Shown here piece after piece: positions 62,540 through 64,000 of a stretch of 64,000 bases of DNA (the first letter of the stretch is position 1; each line of letters opens with the position of its first letter). The notes under the pieces were generated by a model. That model had not been told where the DNA came from. It did not search any database and saw nothing but the letters and a program-made list of their open reading frames with translations. Origin of the DNA: Stappia sp. WLB 29. GTDB lineage: Bacteria > Pseudomonadota > Alphaproteobacteria > Rhizobiales > Stappiaceae. The stretch is from the NCBI RefSeq assembly GCF_023507705.1, contig NZ_JALBGD010000002.1:496001-560000 (forward strand), given 5' to 3'. The position numbers and the translations under genes were made by a program.

Positions 62540-63451
62540 ATGATCGACAAGCTGGAAATGTTCATTGCGCTGGTGCGCGAGCGCCATTTCGGCCGCGCGG
62601 CGGAGAGCATCGGCGTCACCCAGCCGACGCTGTCCTCGGCCATCCGCCAGCTCGAGGACCAGCTCAACGTCCAGCTCGTGCATCGCGGCTCGCGCTTCCA
62701 GGGGCTGACGCCGGAGGGCGAGCGGGTGCACCTTCTGGCCCTGCGGATCGTCGGCGACATGCGGGCCCTGCGCGAGGAGATGCGCGCCGTACGCTCCGAC
62801 CTGGAAGGCACCTTGCGCATCGGCGTCATCCCGACGGCGCTGCCGATGGTCGCCGATCTCGTCTCTCCTTATGCGCTGCGCCATCCGCGCGTGCGGTTCC
62901 AGATCCTGTCGCGCACCTCGGTCGAGATCCTCGACCAGATGGACCGGCTCGACCTCGATGCCGGCATCACCTATCTCGACGCCGATGCAAGGCGGCGCCG
63001 CACCGTGCTGCCGCTCTACCGCGAGCGCTATCGTCTGCTTGTCGCCGTGTCCGATCCGCTGGCAGCGCGCGACCGGGTGGGCTGGCACGAGCTCGGCGGC
63101 GAGCAGCTCTGCCTCCTGACTCCCGACATGCAGAACCGCGCCATCGTCGACCGGCATCTTGCGGCCGCCGGCGTGACGCCGAAGGCGCAGGTGGAATCGA
63201 ATTCCATCATCGCCCTCGTCGCCCATGTCATGTCCGGCAAGTGGGCCTCGGTCGTTCCCGAAAAGCTCGCCGGCATGTTCGTCTCCGCCGGGGCCATCGC
63301 CGCCGTGCCGATCTCCGGCGAGGGGCGGGGACATCCTGACGGGGAAGGGGAGGACAAGGGCGAGCCGGTCGGTCTCGTCATGGTCCAGCGCGAGCCGCTG
63401 ACGCCGCTGCTGGCGACCCTGTCGGACGTGGCGCGTCGGCTCGCCGTGTGA
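62540..63451 (+). CDS. LysR-family transcriptional regulator, FdsR-like
   Basis: LTTR of 303 aa. HTH MFIALVRERHFGRAAESIGVTQPTLSSAIRQLEDQLNVQLVHRG (about 7-50), then RIGVIPTALPMVADLV and FQILSRTSVEILDQMD. The N-terminus closely resembles regulators of formate dehydrogenase (fds) operons, but no fds genes follow: the next gene is a cold-shock protein on the same strand 436 bp on. It may act on a distant target or be out of its ancestral context. Role inferred. Confidence 0.9.
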   Translation: MIDKLEMFIALVRERHFGRAAESIGVTQPTLSSAIRQLEDQLNVQLVHRGSRFQGLTPEGERVHLLALRIVGDMRALREEMRAVRSDLEGTLRIGVIPTALPMVADLVSPYALRHPRVRFQILSRTSVEILDQMDRLDLDAGITYLDADARRRRTVLPLYRERYRLLVAVSDPLAARDRVGWHELGGEQLCLLTPDMQNRAIVDRHLAAAGVTPKAQVESNSIIALVAHVMSGKWASVVPEKLAGMFVSAGAIAAVPISGEGRGHPDGEGEDKGEPVGLVMVQREPLTPLLATLSDVARRLAV

Positions 63452-63886
63452 CACCGGGTTTGGAGCGGCGAAACTCGAATTTTTCGAATTTCGAGACGGA
63501 ATTTCGCAAAATCCGTCTCAATTTCGTATCGCGCTCAAGTTATTGAAATAAAAAAGGTATTCTTGATTTTTGCGGATTCCTCGCCGTTTCCGTTCTCATT
63601 TCCGGATTTTCCGGGCAAGCGGGTTATCCCCGTCCCTGTCTTGTCCGTTGTCCCCCTCGCGGCCTTGGCCGCCGAACTTATTTTTGCCTTGGCGAGAATA
63701 CGGCCTTGTTTTGGACACCGTTGCCGTCCATATACGTGTCATCGATCTTGGCTGTTGAACTTTGTTCCTGAGCGCGCTTGGCGTGCGAACGGCGATCTTC
63801 CTCTCTCAAAATCGATCTGAACCGTTTGCCACGCGGTCTTCGTGCGGCAGGCACCTACCCGTTCGCGATCTGAAAAGGAAATCGCC
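63452..63886. other. gene-poor AT-rich region between LysR and csp
   Basis: 435 bp without a credible gene. It contains the hairpin at 63493-63519 and, downstream, the leader of the cold-shock gene. The first 100 bp is markedly AT-rich. No confident -35/-10 pair is identified for csp. A short open frame at 63563-63820 lacks family resemblance or a good RBS and is not called. Confidence 0.6.
63493..63519. repeat. hairpin sharing a 14-mer with 18256-18269
   Basis: GAGACGGA (63493-63500) is complementary to TCCGTCTC (63512-63519); with the inner A/T pairs it forms a 12-bp stem with minor mismatches around a CGC loop. GCAAAATCCGTCTC at 63506-63519 is identical to 18256-18269. Confidence 0.65.
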
Positions 63887-64000
63887 ATGAACACCGGTAC
63901 CGTCAAGTTCTTCAATTCTACCAAGGGCTTCGGCTTCATCGAGCAGGGCGGCGGTCAGCCCGACGTCTTCGTTCACATCTCCGCGGTCGAGCGCGCTGGC
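63887..64000 (+). CDS. cold-shock protein, truncated by window edge
   Basis: N-terminal 38 residues of a CspA-family single-stranded nucleic acid-binding protein. RNP1 KGFGFI and RNP2 VFVHIS are present ([35 protein letters not shown]). AAAGGAA precedes the ATG at 63887. The long AT-rich region upstream could be the temperature-sensing leader. The C-terminal half lies outside the window. Confidence 0.94.
   Translation, partial: MNTGTVKFFNSTKGFGFIEQGGGQPDVFVHISAVERAG

Noticed and set aside
63563-63820. Short ORF in the gap before csp
   Set aside because: No recognisable RBS, family or codon-bias support; lies in the AT-rich leader region.

Overview
The window is a GC-rich chromosomal stretch of an alphaproteobacterium, most likely a Hyphomicrobiales/Stappiaceae-type soil or marine heterotroph. 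The assignment rests on the nepR-ecfG general stress response pair at the left end with EcfG-type promoters (GGAAC-N16/17-CGTT), and on the density of TRAP, tripartite tricarboxylate (TTT) and ABC uptake systems. I see no tRNA, rRNA, CRISPR array, transposase or integrase. Genus is not determinable from this sequence alone.

Layout. 1-1188: stress-response module (truncated ecfG, nepR, a PLDc_N membrane peptide) with two EcfG promoters. 1252-8473: LacI regulator divergent from a TRAP transporter operon that continues into a VOC protein, a RuBisCO-like protein and a DUF1537 kinase, an acid-sugar catabolic operon. 8508-18021: IclR regulator divergent from a five-gene Dpp-type ABC transporter, a cytoplasmic gamma-glutamyltransferase and an M20 dipeptidase. 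18289-30100: two TTT transporters, a GntR and a LysR regulator, a COG3618 amidohydrolase, a Gfo/Idh/MocA dehydrogenase and a two-domain QuiC 3-dehydroshikimate dehydratase. 30108-35711: AtuA-like large and small proteins with a TAXI-type TRAP transporter, divergent from a LysR regulator. 35715-53336: two methyltransferases, a class III CoA-transferase, a CitE-like lyase, an SDR, an aldehyde dehydrogenase, a Liv-type ABC transporter, a periplasmic cyclase, a zinc alcohol dehydrogenase, a LysR regulator, a MaoC/HTD2 hydratase, a MmgE/PrpD protein and an acyl-CoA dehydrogenase. 53575-58748: a ferric-type (more likely phosphosugar) ABC transporter with an inositol-monophosphatase-family enzyme. 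59010-62384: Na/Pi cotransporter and arsRCH. 62540-64000: an FdsR-like LysR regulator, a gene-poor AT-rich stretch and a truncated cold-shock gene.

How it works together. This is a catabolic mosaic: seven solute-binding-protein uptake systems plus a Na/Pi carrier, most of the uptake systems having an adjacent local regulator and enzymes for the imported compound. The strongest new signal is a shared 19-bp LysR-type site, GCTATTGC-N6-CTAT(G/A), in three separate promoter regions (38546, 47733, 53449). It ties the CoA-transferase, the cyclase-Liv-ALDH-SDR operon and the acyl-CoA dehydrogenase operon into one probable regulon. Its enzymes (CoA activation, acyl-CoA dehydrogenation, hot-dog hydration, CitE-type cleavage) fit breakdown of a branched dicarboxylic acid through a citramalyl-CoA-like intermediate. 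A second candidate for new biochemistry is the RuBisCO-like protein/DUF1537/VOC operon, which lacks the oxidoisomerase of known apionate pathways. Three transporter operons also carry perfect GC-rich hairpins between the binding-protein gene and the first permease gene.
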